Below are positions 1 to 8,561 of a stretch of 64,000 bases of DNA, piece by piece. A program made the translations under genes and the position numbers. Within the stretch, counting starts at the first letter, position 1. Each line of letters begins with the position of its first letter. The DNA comes from Mojavia pulchra JT2-VF2 (GTDB taxonomy: Bacteria; Cyanobacteriota; Cyanobacteriia; Cyanobacteriales; Nostocaceae). A model generated the notes under the pieces. It was given only the letters and a program-made list of their open reading frames with translations, had not been told where the DNA came from and did no database searches. The stretch spans positions 1-64,000 of the forward strand of contig JAHHHN010000025.1 of NCBI GenBank assembly GCA_019359325.1. The letters are read 5' to 3'.

Positions 1-615
1 ACTTTGAGATATACCCAAGCGGGCACAGATGCTTTTAAACTCTAGGGCTAACTCTAGTGGAATGTAGCCGCTTATTTGCTTGTAATCATCAGAACGCCTT
101 CTGTCGGTCATATAATTTTGAACTGCTAAATATTATGCTTGTCTTTATTTTCTCTCATGAAAACTCAAAAGCAAGACATTTTTTTATGTCTAATTTAAAT
201 GACAACTTGACAAAAAAAAATGACAAGCCTAGTATGAGGACATGGAGCAATGAGCGGCTGAAGAATAAGAAAAGGCAGACCACCCAAAAAGCTAGCTTTT
301 ATTTTTATTAGCTAGCTTTTAACCTCAAAAAAGGAATCCGAGGGTTTTTTGCCCCTCTCTTATTCAGTATATCTGCTTGCGCTAAATCCGCAACATAAGA
401 TAACTTATTTATCTTCCCTAATTTGCAATTTCATTTAACACAATCTTTATGTAAAAATTAGCATTTGTCCTGGGGCTAAAGTTTACTGAACAAACTAAAC
501 TATTCCAGGCTGGAATAGTCAGTCTACCTTTTTTCGGTTTTAAGCGCAGGACATTGCAATAATGGCAGCTTACCTAAGGTTTGAAATTATTTAAGGTATC
601 GACTCGACCACAACT
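1..615. other. Leading region without a supported gene
   Basis: The window opens in AT-rich sequence. An 84-codon open frame at 57-311 has no recognisable domain, no ribosome binding site and unusual composition, so I do not call it. A short repeat of GCTAGCTTTT occurs near 290-320. Nothing else stands out before the first gene. Confidence 0.5.
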
Positions 616-930
616 ATGACTCAATTAACCTTTGACCAATTCATCCACCCTTTATCTGAGTTTCCCAAAATTGAGCTTCTCAATGGTGATGATGAGCCAA
701 TGTTAGATCTGTATACTATGGCAGGGCTGATACTTTACACTGCTTGTGCAAATAACAACTTGAGCGCCAAAGAGAATATATTAGAAGTATTAACAACTAA
801 CGCGGGATTGGTGGATGCCCAACAGTTGTTTGAGCGTTGTCAAATGGGTGATAGAGCCGCAATTTTACAAACCATTGCTTTTATAGTCTCAGGGCTGGAA
901 ACAAAGCTTGATATCCTGAAAGTTGCTTAA
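616..930 (+). CDS. Hypothetical protein, 104 aa
   Basis: I do not recognise this family. The ATG follows a noncoding stretch and the 104-residue product is soluble, acidic and predicted mostly helical, with no signal peptide or membrane segment. Its middle (MAGLILYTACANNNLSAKE) and the following EILEVL-type helix look like a globular fold, and codon use matches the neighbouring genes, so a real protein is likely. It stands alone: the next confident gene starts about 370 bases downstream. No function can be proposed from sequence or context. Confidence 0.6.
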   Translation: MTQLTFDQFIHPLSEFPKIELLNGDDEPMLDLYTMAGLILYTACANNNLSAKENILEVLTTNAGLVDAQQLFERCQMGDRAAILQTIAFIVSGLETKLDILKVA

Positions 931-1298
931 AAGCTTCAATTTATTGATGATGTTTTTTTGTCAAGTGCCTAAATATTTTAAAATTAAAAATTTTGTAAAG
1001 GCATTAAAAAGATTGTCGATAGTTAAAGCTAAACAAACCCATATTTCAAGAGCGATCACATTTAGTCTGAATTTTGCCTTAATCGGCGCTGAGGTTACCT
1101 TTTAACTCATTTTGAGCATTAAATCATTAGGTAGTTGCATCTATTCAATAACTAGTACTCGCTACTAGACATTCTTTTATGGATTTTTTGTAGCCCCTCT
1201 TTAAGAAAATTTTAATTAGTTTGTCATCTATATCGGTAGGAGGATGCTTTCAATTGCAGGTCGTTGAGACACTTGTAAAGCAAATAACCTCTTTGCCA

Positions 1299-1841
1299 AT
1301 GACTAACCTAGTCCTGCACGAAGCTGTACAAAGTATTTTAGAAAAAAACAGCGATCCAGATGCTATATTTACAGCGATACTGCCAGTAGTTGGAGAAGTA
1401 TTGCAGTGTGATCGCTGTTTTCTCTATCTAAGAAATCCTCAAACTAAGTTCGGACAAATCGGTTATTGCTGGCGGCGAAATCAAGACATTCCAGATATGA
1501 GAGAACCTGAGTGGAAATTAGAGCCAGCGTGGTTACCTCAGGTAGATCCCTTATTTGCTGCGGCACTCCAGACTGCACCTTCAATTTATGTTGAAGATGT
1601 AGAAACAGCAAGCCCAGAAGTTTTAAATAAAGACTTTGAGCGTGAGCATTTTGGACATCGGGCACTGATTCACGCTCACTTGTGTCAAGACCAGCAATTA
1701 TGGGGAATTTTACAACCTTGTGTTTTTGGCCAGCAGCGAACTTGGTCAGAATCTGACCGTACTTTTATTACTCAACTTGAAAACAAACTAGCACCCTTAG
1801 CGGTTGCTTATGTCAAAGGGGCAACTGATTACTCAAGCTGA
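1299..1841 (+). CDS. Stand-alone GAF domain protein
   Basis: A protein of about 180 residues consisting almost entirely of one GAF domain, a small-molecule or chromophore-binding sensor module. The GAF core is visible in CDRCFLYLRNP near residue 40 and in GHRALIHAHL...LWGILQPC near residues 120-140, which form the central strands of the fold. There is no kinase, cyclase or DNA-binding output domain, so it would have to act through a partner. The open frame extends upstream to a TTG at 1221, but the ATG at 1299 (MTNLVLHEAV) gives the shorter and more probable product; neither start has a strong ribosome binding site. Whether it binds a bilin cannot be told: Cys residues are present but no canonical phytochrome-type motif is obvious. 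Confidence 0.75.
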   Translation: MTNLVLHEAVQSILEKNSDPDAIFTAILPVVGEVLQCDRCFLYLRNPQTKFGQIGYCWRRNQDIPDMREPEWKLEPAWLPQVDPLFAAALQTAPSIYVEDVETASPEVLNKDFEREHFGHRALIHAHLCQDQQLWGILQPCVFGQQRTWSESDRTFITQLENKLAPLAVAYVKGATDYSS

Positions 1842-2068
1842 CAATGGGTAAGGTAATTAATTAACATACGTAGAACCAAAAATTACCTTAAACTCAACAT
1901 CCTTAATCGATAAATTAGTAATCACTCATAGATTTAAATTTTTAAACCTGAGACAACAATTCATATAGTTACCATCGAGTCAAAGCTCAGGTTTTAGTTA
2001 ATAGCTAATACTAATACAAATAAAAATTATTTAAATTTTTTATTATTTCAATTTAACTATTAGTACAT

Positions 2069-2332
2069 ATGAAAGAAATAGTTACTTTTTTCTTTGGCTT
2101 AGGCTTTGTCTTCAATGCTAGCTTGTTTATTCCACAAGCCATAAGAATTATTAAAACTAGAAGTGCTAATAATATCTCTTTAATAACTTTCGTAGGCTTT
2201 AATCTTATTCAACTTAATAGTGTTATTTATGGCTACTATCAAAATGATCCTATTTTAATGTATGGTAACTTAATTAGTTTTATTGCTTGTGGAACTGTAA
2301 CATTATTGGCAACATACTATAGAAATAGTTAA
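2069..2332 (+). CDS. SemiSWEET-type PQ-loop transporter
   Basis: An 87-residue membrane protein with three predicted transmembrane helices, the size and topology of a bacterial SemiSWEET half-transporter that dimerises to move sugars. The PQ motif is seen in FIPQAIRIIKTRSANNIS near residues 20-38, and a second conserved stretch (FVGFNLIQLNSVIYGYY) forms the middle helices. Members of this family in bacteria carry small sugars such as sucrose or glucose; the substrate here is unknown. The gene stands alone, with AT-rich flanks on both sides, and starts at a clear ATG. Confidence 0.8.
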   Translation: MKEIVTFFFGLGFVFNASLFIPQAIRIIKTRSANNISLITFVGFNLIQLNSVIYGYYQNDPILMYGNLISFIACGTVTLLATYYRNS

Positions 2333-2631
2333 AGCGACTAGTACCGCTAAAAGGAATTTAAAATTGAAAAACCTTTTGTTTTAACCTTGGGCCATGTATT
2401 AATACTGAACGCTTTGTATATTTAAATACCGCTCAACCAAATTTGAAGCAATATGAGGCAATGAACGTAATGTTTAACAGATAAATTACACTGGCAAGAT
2501 TAGAAAATCACGCCAATAAGTAATTTGCTCAAGCCTTTACAAACTAGGAATTTATTAAAATTTCAGCTATTTTCAGAAATTCATTTTTTTGCAGGTGTAG
2601 GAATTACTGTCTAGTTCCTAGCTTTGCATCT

Positions 2632-2889
2632 ATGAATTACTTAACTTTCCTAATTCGCCCCTGCTTAATAGCAACTCTATTAACGCTGTCTATTTCCCAA
2701 AATACCCTTGCTACGACATGTAATTCTCAGCATGAGTGCTATACTTATGCATCTCATAGTAATGAATATCACCAAGAATCTCATCATGGTGGGCATCCTT
2801 ACGCTACTGGTATCACAATCATGGCCGTCACCTTAATTACCACAAAAATAGCTAAATCTGCATTAAAGTCGTGGCTGACTAAACCCTAA
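2632..2889 (+). CDS. Small exported His-rich protein
   Basis: An 85-residue hypothetical protein. The N-terminus (LTFLIRPCLIATLLTLSISQNTLA) looks like a signal peptide with cleavage after TLA, followed by a short segment with two Cys (TTCNSQHECYTYA) and several His residues, then a second hydrophobic helix (GITIMAVTLITTKIAKSALK). The His and Cys cluster suggests possible metal binding in the periplasm, but this is only inference. I do not recognise the family. It stands alone between noncoding stretches. Confidence 0.55.
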   Translation: MNYLTFLIRPCLIATLLTLSISQNTLATTCNSQHECYTYASHSNEYHQESHHGGHPYATGITIMAVTLITTKIAKSALKSWLTKP

Positions 2890-3507
2890 AATGACTGTCA
2901 AAATTAGTGGAAATGGTATTGAAAATTTTTAATTTTATTTCGCTATGCTATTTTTGCCTATTTCTCTTCATATTTAGACAAATCTAACTTTATTAGCCAC
3001 GAAAAAATCAAGTTTTAATTGATAATAGCGTACTAAAATTCTTTGTTATAAGAAAATGGATAGCACTTGGCTCCTAGCGCCACTAACCTTTATATAAAAT
3101 AAAATATATTTTTCTAGCCTTAACTTTATTCACTTTGAACAAGAAGCAGGGGGAATGCTCCCTCTCTCCTGCCGCGAAACGAGGTGGAGCAAGGGTCACA
3201 ATCCCCGTATTTACATCCCCCCGCTCCCTTGCCTCTTTTTGAAGCCATATCTCGTTCACTCATAGCTATCAGGAGCATCAATTTACTAGGCGATCGCAAT
3301 GGTAACAGTATGAGGAGGAGTGATTGTTCACTTCAATATATCTCAAACCGCTCTAATAAAATTGATGATATCTTTACAAAATGGCGATTATAGGCTTTTT
3401 TAACTGCTAGAGGCTGAAATATCTACTAAAGTAGCTAGACTATGTTTTTTAAATAAGTATTTCATAATGTATATGAAGCCACAATTTAATTTACAAATAA
3501 ATCAGGT
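2890..3507. other. Intergenic region with dispersed repeat material
   Basis: AT-rich and without a supported gene. The segment around 3140-3240 is C/G-rich repeat material of the kind scattered through Nostoc genomes (runs such as CTCCCTCTCTCCTGCC and CCCCCGCTCCCTTGCC). A 69-codon frame across it is a by-product of this repeat. Confidence 0.5.
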
Positions 3508-3632
3508 AATAATGCACCGGGCATAGATGCAACCCTACGATAAATGGGTGAATATAGCTGGGTGAAGAGTCATGCATTATTTCCCTTTGTTTCCTGGCTC
3601 CAGATTCACTACGAGTAAGTCTGGAGTTTTTT
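3508..3632 (+). ncRNA. Candidate structured RNA with intrinsic terminator
   Basis: A 9-bp pair AATAATGCA (3508-3516) / TGCATTATT (3573-3581) closes a 56-nt multi-branch region containing an ACCC/GGGT hairpin. About 16 nt later comes a classic intrinsic terminator: CTCCAGA (3598-3604), loop, TCTGGAG (3620-3626), then six T. This is what a short free-standing RNA or a terminating leader looks like. It lies about 155 nt upstream of hisC on the same strand, so either an independent small RNA or a hisC attenuator is possible. I do not match it to a known RNA family. Confidence 0.45.
3598..3632 (+). terminator. Intrinsic terminator upstream of hisC
   Basis: Perfect 7-bp stem CTCCAGA/TCTGGAG with a 15-nt loop followed by TTTTTTA on the plus strand. 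No protein gene ends just before it, which supports an RNA gene or attenuated leader. Confidence 0.7.
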
Positions 3633-3786
3633 ATCTTTACTCAGTAACGCCAGTCGCCTATGGGGGGAACCCCTGTACAACGCTAGCTCTTCAGCACTTT
3701 TTTAACAATATTGTCAGAAATTGTAGTTTGAACTTTATATAATTACTCCACCCAGCCAAGCCCAAGTCTGATAAAAAAACTGAGCT

Positions 3787-4980
3787 ATGACTAAGTACTT
3801 CCGCGCCAATATTCATGCAATGGCCAGCTATATCCCTGGTGAACAGCCGCAACGCGGTACTCAAATCATCAAACTTAATAGCAATGAAAACCCTTATCCT
3901 CCCTCCCCAAAAGCACTAGCTGTACTACGAAATATTGATGGCGAGTGGTTGCGACGTTATCCAGAACCATTTGGCGGAGAGTTCCGGCTAGCTGCAAGCA
4001 AAGTACTAGAAATTCCTAGTGATTGGCTTATTGTGGGCAATGGTAGTGACGAAGTATTGAACTTGGTAATGAGAGCCTGTACAGAACCTGGGCGGAAAGT
4101 AGTCTACCCAATGCCAACTTACGTCCTATATCGTACATTGAGCGAGATGCAGGCGGCGGAGATTGTCGAAATTCCCTACAGTGAAGACTACAGGTTACCT
4201 CTGGAACAATTGGTAGCAGCTAATGGATGTGTGACATTCATTGCATCGCCCAATAGTCCGTCAGGGCACATCGTACCAACTGATGAGCTGCGGAAACTAG
4301 CAAGCCAGTTATCTGGGGTTTTAGTAATTGATGAAGCATATGTAGATTTTGCTGAAGAGAACGCATTAGCGTTGGTTAAGGAGTACGAAAATGTAATCTT
4401 GATTCGGACACTTTCTAAGGGATATTCCTTGGCAGGATTACGGCTGGGATTTGGAGTGGCGAATCCCAACCTATTGCAGGGATTGTTTAAGGTGAAGGAT
4501 AGCTATAATATTGATGCGATCGCCTGTGCAGTTGCAACAGCTGCCATCACAGATCAAGATTATAAGAATGCTTGTACGGCAAAGATTAAAGCATCACGGG
4601 CTAAGTTAGCAACCGACTTAAAACAATTAAATTTTCGTGTTTGGGATTCTCAAACCAACTTCCTGCTGGTGCAACCTCACGGCAGTTGCTCCACTTGGGG
4701 AGACCCCAAGACCCTTACGGGTACTCTACGAGAAGACGCTCTTCGAGCGTCTACGGCAGTTACTCCACTTGAGGAGACCCCAAGACCGTACTGCCTCACC
4801 GCACTGCCTACCCAGGGAAATGCAGAGTATCTCTATCAAAAATTGAAAGAACAAGGAATTTTAATTCGTTACTTCAAACAACCAGGGCTAGATGATAAAT
4901 TACGCATCACTGTCGGCACTGATGAACAAAATCAAACTTTGGTGCAGGCGTTGAGTGATTTGTTGGAGACTGGAGATTAG
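3787..4980 (+). CDS. hisC: Histidinol-phosphate aminotransferase with in-frame repeat insert
   Basis: PLP-dependent fold-type I aminotransferase converting imidazole-acetol phosphate to histidinol phosphate in histidine biosynthesis. Seen: substrate-loop NSNENPYPPSPKAL (31-44), GNGSDEVLNLV (84-94), SPNSPSG (154-160), IDEAYVDF (181-188) and the PLP lysine K211 in TLSKGYSLAGLRLGFG. At 397 aa it is about 45 residues longer than usual because residues 298-342 (4678-4812) are a repeat-derived insert between LLVQP and QGNAEYLY; the frame stays open and the C-terminal domain (ILIRYFKQPG, LRITVGTDEQN) is intact. Cyanobacteria can have several hisC copies, so this one may or may not be essential. Monocistronic by spacing. 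Confidence 0.9.
   Translation: MTKYFRANIHAMASYIPGEQPQRGTQIIKLNSNENPYPPSPKALAVLRNIDGEWLRRYPEPFGGEFRLAASKVLEIPSDWLIVGNGSDEVLNLVMRACTEPGRKVVYPMPTYVLYRTLSEMQAAEIVEIPYSEDYRLPLEQLVAANGCVTFIASPNSPSGHIVPTDELRKLASQLSGVLVIDEAYVDFAEENALALVKEYENVILIRTLSKGYSLAGLRLGFGVANPNLLQGLFKVKDSYNIDAIACAVATAAITDQDYKNACTAKIKASRAKLATDLKQLNFRVWDSQTNFLLVQPHGSCSTWGDPKTLTGTLREDALRASTAVTPLEETPRPYCLTALPTQGNAEYLYQKLKEQGILIRYFKQPGLDDKLRITVGTDEQNQTLVQALSDLLETGD
4678..4812 (+). repeat. In-frame 135-bp repeat insertion in hisC
   Basis: The insert contains two near-identical 36-bp direct copies (4679-4714 and 4753-4788, beginning ACGGCAGTTGCTCCACTTGG and ACGGCAGTTACTCCACTTGA) separated by a hairpin AGACGCTC-TTC-GAGCGTCT. It adds exactly 45 codons and no stop. 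Similar hairpin-rich units are scattered in intergenic regions of this window. The boundaries are inferred from where HisC homology breaks and resumes. Confidence 0.8.
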
Positions 4981-5046
4981 AGACTGGAGACGGGAAAATA
5001 GAAAGTCTACGCACCCTTATTTATCGTAAATTTCTAATGTTGAAAA

Positions 5047-5433
5047 TTATACTGGTAATAAGGAAACATGGGCCGAAACAACCTTCCATCCTTGGGGAAA
5101 CTTGTACCAAGTCTGGCTTTGTCGCCCAAAGCGTTCTACACCATTGATAATGCGACGAAACTCTAAATTCACCGTCGCTGTATCATTCCCAAACGCCACA
5201 ACTTTGAGATTTGAGATTTCTCGCTCTATTTTTGGGTTTGGTCGGGAGGCGCGAAAGTTACGAATCTCTTCACTGCCGTAGAGGTTCTCTGCTAGACCAA
5301 ATCGCACTACTTCTGGTGCATCCCAAAATAAATTATCCATTGCTTCGAGATAGTTGTTACAAAGCGCTGCTTCGTACTGGAGATACAAATTAGTTACTTC
5401 AGCTACAACAGCAAGGTCATTTATTGTAGTCAT
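5047..5433 (-). CDS. AtzH-like (HpxZ/DUF3225-type) NTF2-fold protein
   Basis: A protein of about 128 residues with the NTF2/SnoaL fold. The pattern VTNLYLQYEAAL...DLFWDAPEVVRFGLAENLYGSEEIRNFRASRP, here read as YEAALCNNYLEAMDNLFW then VRFGLAENLYG, matches the AtzH-like family, which includes HpxZ proteins linked to purine/oxalurate or amide degradation. The C-terminus (RFGRQSQTWYKFPQGWKVVSAHVS) is the family's closing strand. I use the ATG at 5433 (MTTINDLAVV) rather than the upstream GTG at 5469. It is convergent with hisC and divergent from recR; no purine catabolism genes sit nearby, so the substrate is unknown. Confidence 0.75.
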   Translation of the reverse strand: MTTINDLAVVAEVTNLYLQYEAALCNNYLEAMDNLFWDAPEVVRFGLAENLYGSEEIRNFRASRPNPKIEREISNLKVVAFGNDTATVNLEFRRIINGVERFGRQSQTWYKFPQGWKVVSAHVSLLPV

Positions 5434-5536
5434 TGTTTTTACCCAGTCGGGATATAGCTGATTATGCACTCTTTCATGGTTAATTCTCTAGTAAGAATTG
5501 CTTAAGGTGCGGCTGTTCTAAATTAATACCAAGCTT

Positions 5537-6238
5537 TTGCGCTTTTTCTGTAATTTGCTCAGAAGTCTGAGTTCAATCGCCAGCCCAAAACACTCTAAGA
5601 ATGTCATCATAGTTAAGGTAAAACATTATGGAGATAAAACCACGGTTTACGCACGCCCTTTAGCACGGTTAATTGAGCAATTGCAACGCCTGCCTGGAGT
5701 TGGCCCCAAGTCAGCCCAGCGATTAGCATTGCACATTTTGAAGCGACCAGAAACGGAAGTGGAGGCTTTGGCACAGGCTCTAATCGAAGCTAAAAAACAG
5801 GTAGGCTTGTGTTCTGTCTGCTTTCATTTATCTGCTGAACCAGTTTGTGAAATCTGCCGCCATCCCAACCGTGACAACAATACTATTTGTGTAGTTGCGG
5901 ATTCTCGTGATGTGATTGCCCTAGAAAAAACCCGCGAGTACAAAGGCAAGTATCATGTTTTGGGTGGAGTGATTTCGCCTATGGATGGTATTGGCCCAGA
6001 ACAGTTGACTGTTCAAGCTTTGGTGCGACGAGTGAGTCAACAAAAACCGCAAGAAGTAATTTTGGCAATTAGTCCGAGTGTAGAAGGGGAAACCACAACA
6101 CTCTACGTTGGTCAGCTACTAAAACCATTTACCAAGGTGACACGGATTGCCTTTGGTTTACCTGTGGGTGGGGATTTGGAGTATGCCGACGAAGTAACAT
6201 TGGCAAGAGCCTTAGAAGGACGCCGAGAGTTGGATTAG
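5537..6238 (+). CDS. recR: Recombination mediator RecR
   Basis: RecR, the ring-shaped partner of RecO/RecF that loads RecA at gaps. Seen: helix-hairpin-helix [21 protein letters not shown], the zinc finger [16 protein letters not shown], and the Toprim domain [16 protein letters not shown] through GEGETTTLY-type motif ([15 protein letters not shown]) and the conserved end [24 protein letters not shown]. RecR is normally about 200 aa; homology begins at VYARPLARL, residue 37 of this frame. The start is unclear: the longest frame opens with TTG at 5537, another TTG lies at 5555, and no in-frame ATG or GTG precedes the conserved part. An ATG at about 5628 is out of frame, so a lost start or an unusual start codon is possible. 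Confidence 0.88.
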   Translation: MRFFCNLLRSLSSIASPKHSKNVIIVKVKHYGDKTTVYARPLARLIEQLQRLPGVGPKSAQRLALHILKRPETEVEALAQALIEAKKQVGLCSVCFHLSAEPVCEICRHPNRDNNTICVVADSRDVIALEKTREYKGKYHVLGGVISPMDGIGPEQLTVQALVRRVSQQKPQEVILAISPSVEGETTTLYVGQLLKPFTKVTRIAFGLPVGGDLEYADEVTLARALEGRRELD

Positions 6239-6478
6239 CTTAGTTTAAAGTTGTAGAGCGACTGTACATTAACTCATGAATACATTGCTGTAGTTGATTT
6301 GTAATTTGCCCTTCTTCACCCTCGGATCAATCTCGTCTTCATGCTGCCTTTAAATATACTGGCTGAAGAATTTATATTGAATAATTCCCTTTTGTATTAA
6401 ATCTAAATTCAAATAGAACCCTGAAATGGCAACTATTTGCGTGATTTGATGAATATTTGACAAAAAAAGGGAATATTT

Positions 6479-7162
6479 ATGCGTTTTCGTTCTTCTCAGA
6501 TGGCAACAATTATTGGGTGTACAACAGCAGCTTTTGTATTAATTGCACCCATGCCTACAGAAGCTGCAACTTTCAAGGTGAAGTCTGGAGTCACCAGTAT
6601 CTATCATGATTTGAGTTTTCTCAGCAGTATCGGGCTAAACTTGACAGGTACTAATAATACAGCTAAACCAGTTAACAGCAGTTTTTTGGTTGGCTTCAAT
6701 ATCGATCCAAACTCTAACTTTACGTTCAGCGACGTAAATGGTTTTACTCCACTTTCAAGTACAATTCAACACACTGGAACCATTACTTTCAATAATCAAG
6801 TTACTGTTGGTAACTTTTCCATTGATTTGGCTCCAAAACGTACCGTTCAAAATGCCAGTGGACTAGTTTTAAGAGACACAGTTTCTCTAAATACAATTCT
6901 GTTTGATTTGAGTATTCCGGGAACTATAGCATTTGATGGCAAAGATTTAACCCTCGCTGATGTTAAATTGCTGATTTCACCGGAGTTTGCTAATATACTT
7001 GGCAACTCTAGCTTGGCAGGTGTGTTGGGTGGAACTGCACAAATTGATGCTAGAGTTGTGTCGGCGACGGTAGCCGAACCTCTCACTCTTGGTGGGACAG
7101 CACTTGCTGGCGCTATGGGGTGGTGGATGAAGCGGAAACTAAAAGTATCCCAAACTGCATAG
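6479..7162 (+). CDS. PEP-CTERM-type exported protein
   Basis: A 227-residue exported protein. The N-terminus is a signal peptide (IIGCTTAAFVLIAPMPTEA, cleavage near residue 30). The C-terminus AEPLTLGGTALAGAMGWWMKRKLK is a PEP-CTERM sorting tag: A-E-P in place of the usual P-E-P, then a hydrophobic helix and a basic tail, as recognised by exosortase in polysaccharide-producing bacteria. The middle is a beta-rich Ser/Thr/Asn-rich domain of unknown function. It is probably surface-anchored or released. It ends just before a strong terminator. A second PEP-CTERM protein lies at 16806-17420. Confidence 0.8.
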   Translation: MRFRSSQMATIIGCTTAAFVLIAPMPTEAATFKVKSGVTSIYHDLSFLSSIGLNLTGTNNTAKPVNSSFLVGFNIDPNSNFTFSDVNGFTPLSSTIQHTGTITFNNQVTVGNFSIDLAPKRTVQNASGLVLRDTVSLNTILFDLSIPGTIAFDGKDLTLADVKLLISPEFANILGNSSLAGVLGGTAQIDARVVSATVAEPLTLGGTALAGAMGWWMKRKLKVSQTA

Positions 7163-7203
7163 GCGATCGCGCTCACGATCGCCCTAATCTAAATACCTGA
7201 AAT

Positions 7204-7241
7204 AAAACCCTCACCTTCTGTGCAATTAAGGTGAGGGTTTT
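7204..7241 (+). terminator. Intrinsic terminator after PEP-CTERM gene
   Basis: Perfect 14-bp inverted repeat AAAACCCTCACCTT (7204-7217) / AAGGTGAGGGTTTT (7228-7241) with a 10-nt loop; the stem itself supplies the T run. It probably ends the PEP-CTERM transcript. Confidence 0.8.
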
Positions 7242-7326
7242 AAAACTAAAGAAAAGGCGATCGCCCCACCTGGAATTTATAGTAATAGTGGTTGGTTACC
7301 TAACTCAGGGTTTAAGTTGAAATACC

Positions 7327-7728
7327 ATGTGGACAAGAAAATTTTTCTGGTTCATTCTTGGAATAGCGCTTTGGGTAAGCTTTGGTGCCTTAATCGCTGG
7401 ACTGGGAGCAAGGATTGTAAGTTATACCTGGGTTCTCACCGTTATGGGTTATGGGGCCGCGGTTGGATCTGTTGGAGGATTGCTCGTCAGCTTGATTGGG
7501 CTGGCGATCGCATCCAAAGTTAGGTCAATAGATGTGATGTTGTGGGTACTCGTTGGTTCTATTGTTGGCGCAACCATTGGATTTACAGGTGTGATTTTGT
7601 TTGGCGGTTATCCTCACAAAAGTCAAGCCGATCTGACTTTTGTAACTTTAGCGCCGACAGGTTTAGTAATTGGTGCGCTATTGGGAATTTTAATCGGAGT
7701 AGGTATCTGGAAATATCGTCATAATTGA
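7327..7728 (+). CDS. Hypothetical four-helix membrane protein
   Basis: A 133-residue integral membrane protein with about four predicted helices: residues 6-30, 37-62, 70-93 and 107-128. It is rich in Gly, Ala and Val, with GxxxG-type spacing (YGAAVGSVGGLLVS, VGSIVGATIGFTG) suggesting tight helix packing. I do not recognise a family. The ATG is preceded by AT-rich sequence, and it is followed by about 320 noncoding bases. Function unknown. Confidence 0.6.
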   Translation: MWTRKFFWFILGIALWVSFGALIAGLGARIVSYTWVLTVMGYGAAVGSVGGLLVSLIGLAIASKVRSIDVMLWVLVGSIVGATIGFTGVILFGGYPHKSQADLTFVTLAPTGLVIGALLGILIGVGIWKYRHN

Positions 7729-8051
7729 GCGAGTATGTTTTTGATGTTCATTTCTCCTTTGCCTCCAGAATCTTAAATAATTCCCTAATTCAAACGCCAA
7801 TAGATTACTTTTGCAGAATCGGCAATTGAAACTATTACAAATGCATTGCTGTGGCTGATTTGTAATTTGCCTTTTGTAGATACTATGTCTAACCAAGGAT
7901 GGGTACGCCTGTTTCAGGAAGACCTTGTGCGATCGCAGTTACAATTTACCAATTTCCGAAATAACCTTTTTTGGATGAGAAGTATAGAGTGTAGATGTAT
8001 CAAATTTTCGGTGGATAATAACCGAAGGTAATATTTTATTTTGAAAATTCT
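7729..8051. other. Intergenic region with a dispersed 29-bp repeat
   Basis: The segment 7843-7871 (ending GATTTGTAATTTGCC) is a near copy, with about three mismatches, of 6282-6310 between recR and the first PEP-CTERM gene. No gene is supported. Confidence 0.5.
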
Positions 8052-8507
8052 ATGGATGATTCAAAGTTCTTTCTAACATTTGGTTCCATATTTGCTGGTA
8101 TTGGCAGTATATTTGCTGTTACAGGTATCATGTTTGGCATCAATACTCATTCTTTTGTCGGCACAGCAGTATCAACACAAGGAACTGTAATTGATTTAAA
8201 GCTACATTTATCAACTGATAGTAAGGGGCGTTCATCTTCTTTTTACTATCCAGTGGTTAAATTTGCTCCAAATTCTGGTGAACCAATTATATTTGAATCC
8301 AATGCAGGCAGTAAGCCACCAGCATTTACTAAAGGTCAGCAGGTAGAAGTTCTATATGACCCTCAAAAGCCAAAATCTGCCATGATTAATTCTTGGTTTG
8401 AACTATGGTTTTTACCTGCAATGTTTACTGGTATGGGGTCACTTTTCGTGTTAATTGGAGGAACTGTACTAGTTAAATCTTTTCCTCGGCTGGTAAATTT
8501 TAAATAA
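8052..8507 (+). CDS. DUF3592 membrane protein
   Basis: A 151-residue protein with an N-terminal helix (residues 6-33), an extracytoplasmic beta domain, and a C-terminal helix (residues 117-140). The central region carries the DUF3592 signature: AVSTQGTVIDLK, YYPVVKFAPNSGEPIIFES and GQQVEVLYDPQKPKSAMIN. Members occur widely in bacteria and no biochemical role is established. It lies 54 bp upstream of the GH10-like gene on the same strand, so the two may be co-transcribed. Confidence 0.8.
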   Translation: MDDSKFFLTFGSIFAGIGSIFAVTGIMFGINTHSFVGTAVSTQGTVIDLKLHLSTDSKGRSSSFYYPVVKFAPNSGEPIIFESNAGSKPPAFTKGQQVEVLYDPQKPKSAMINSWFELWFLPAMFTGMGSLFVLIGGTVLVKSFPRLVNFK

Positions 8508-8561
8508 AAATGGCATTAAATCAATAGAAGGCTATTTTTTGTTATATTCTAACTTTTTATT

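Noticed and set aside
57-311. 84-codon frame at window start
   Set aside because: No recognisable domain, poor composition and no ribosome binding site.
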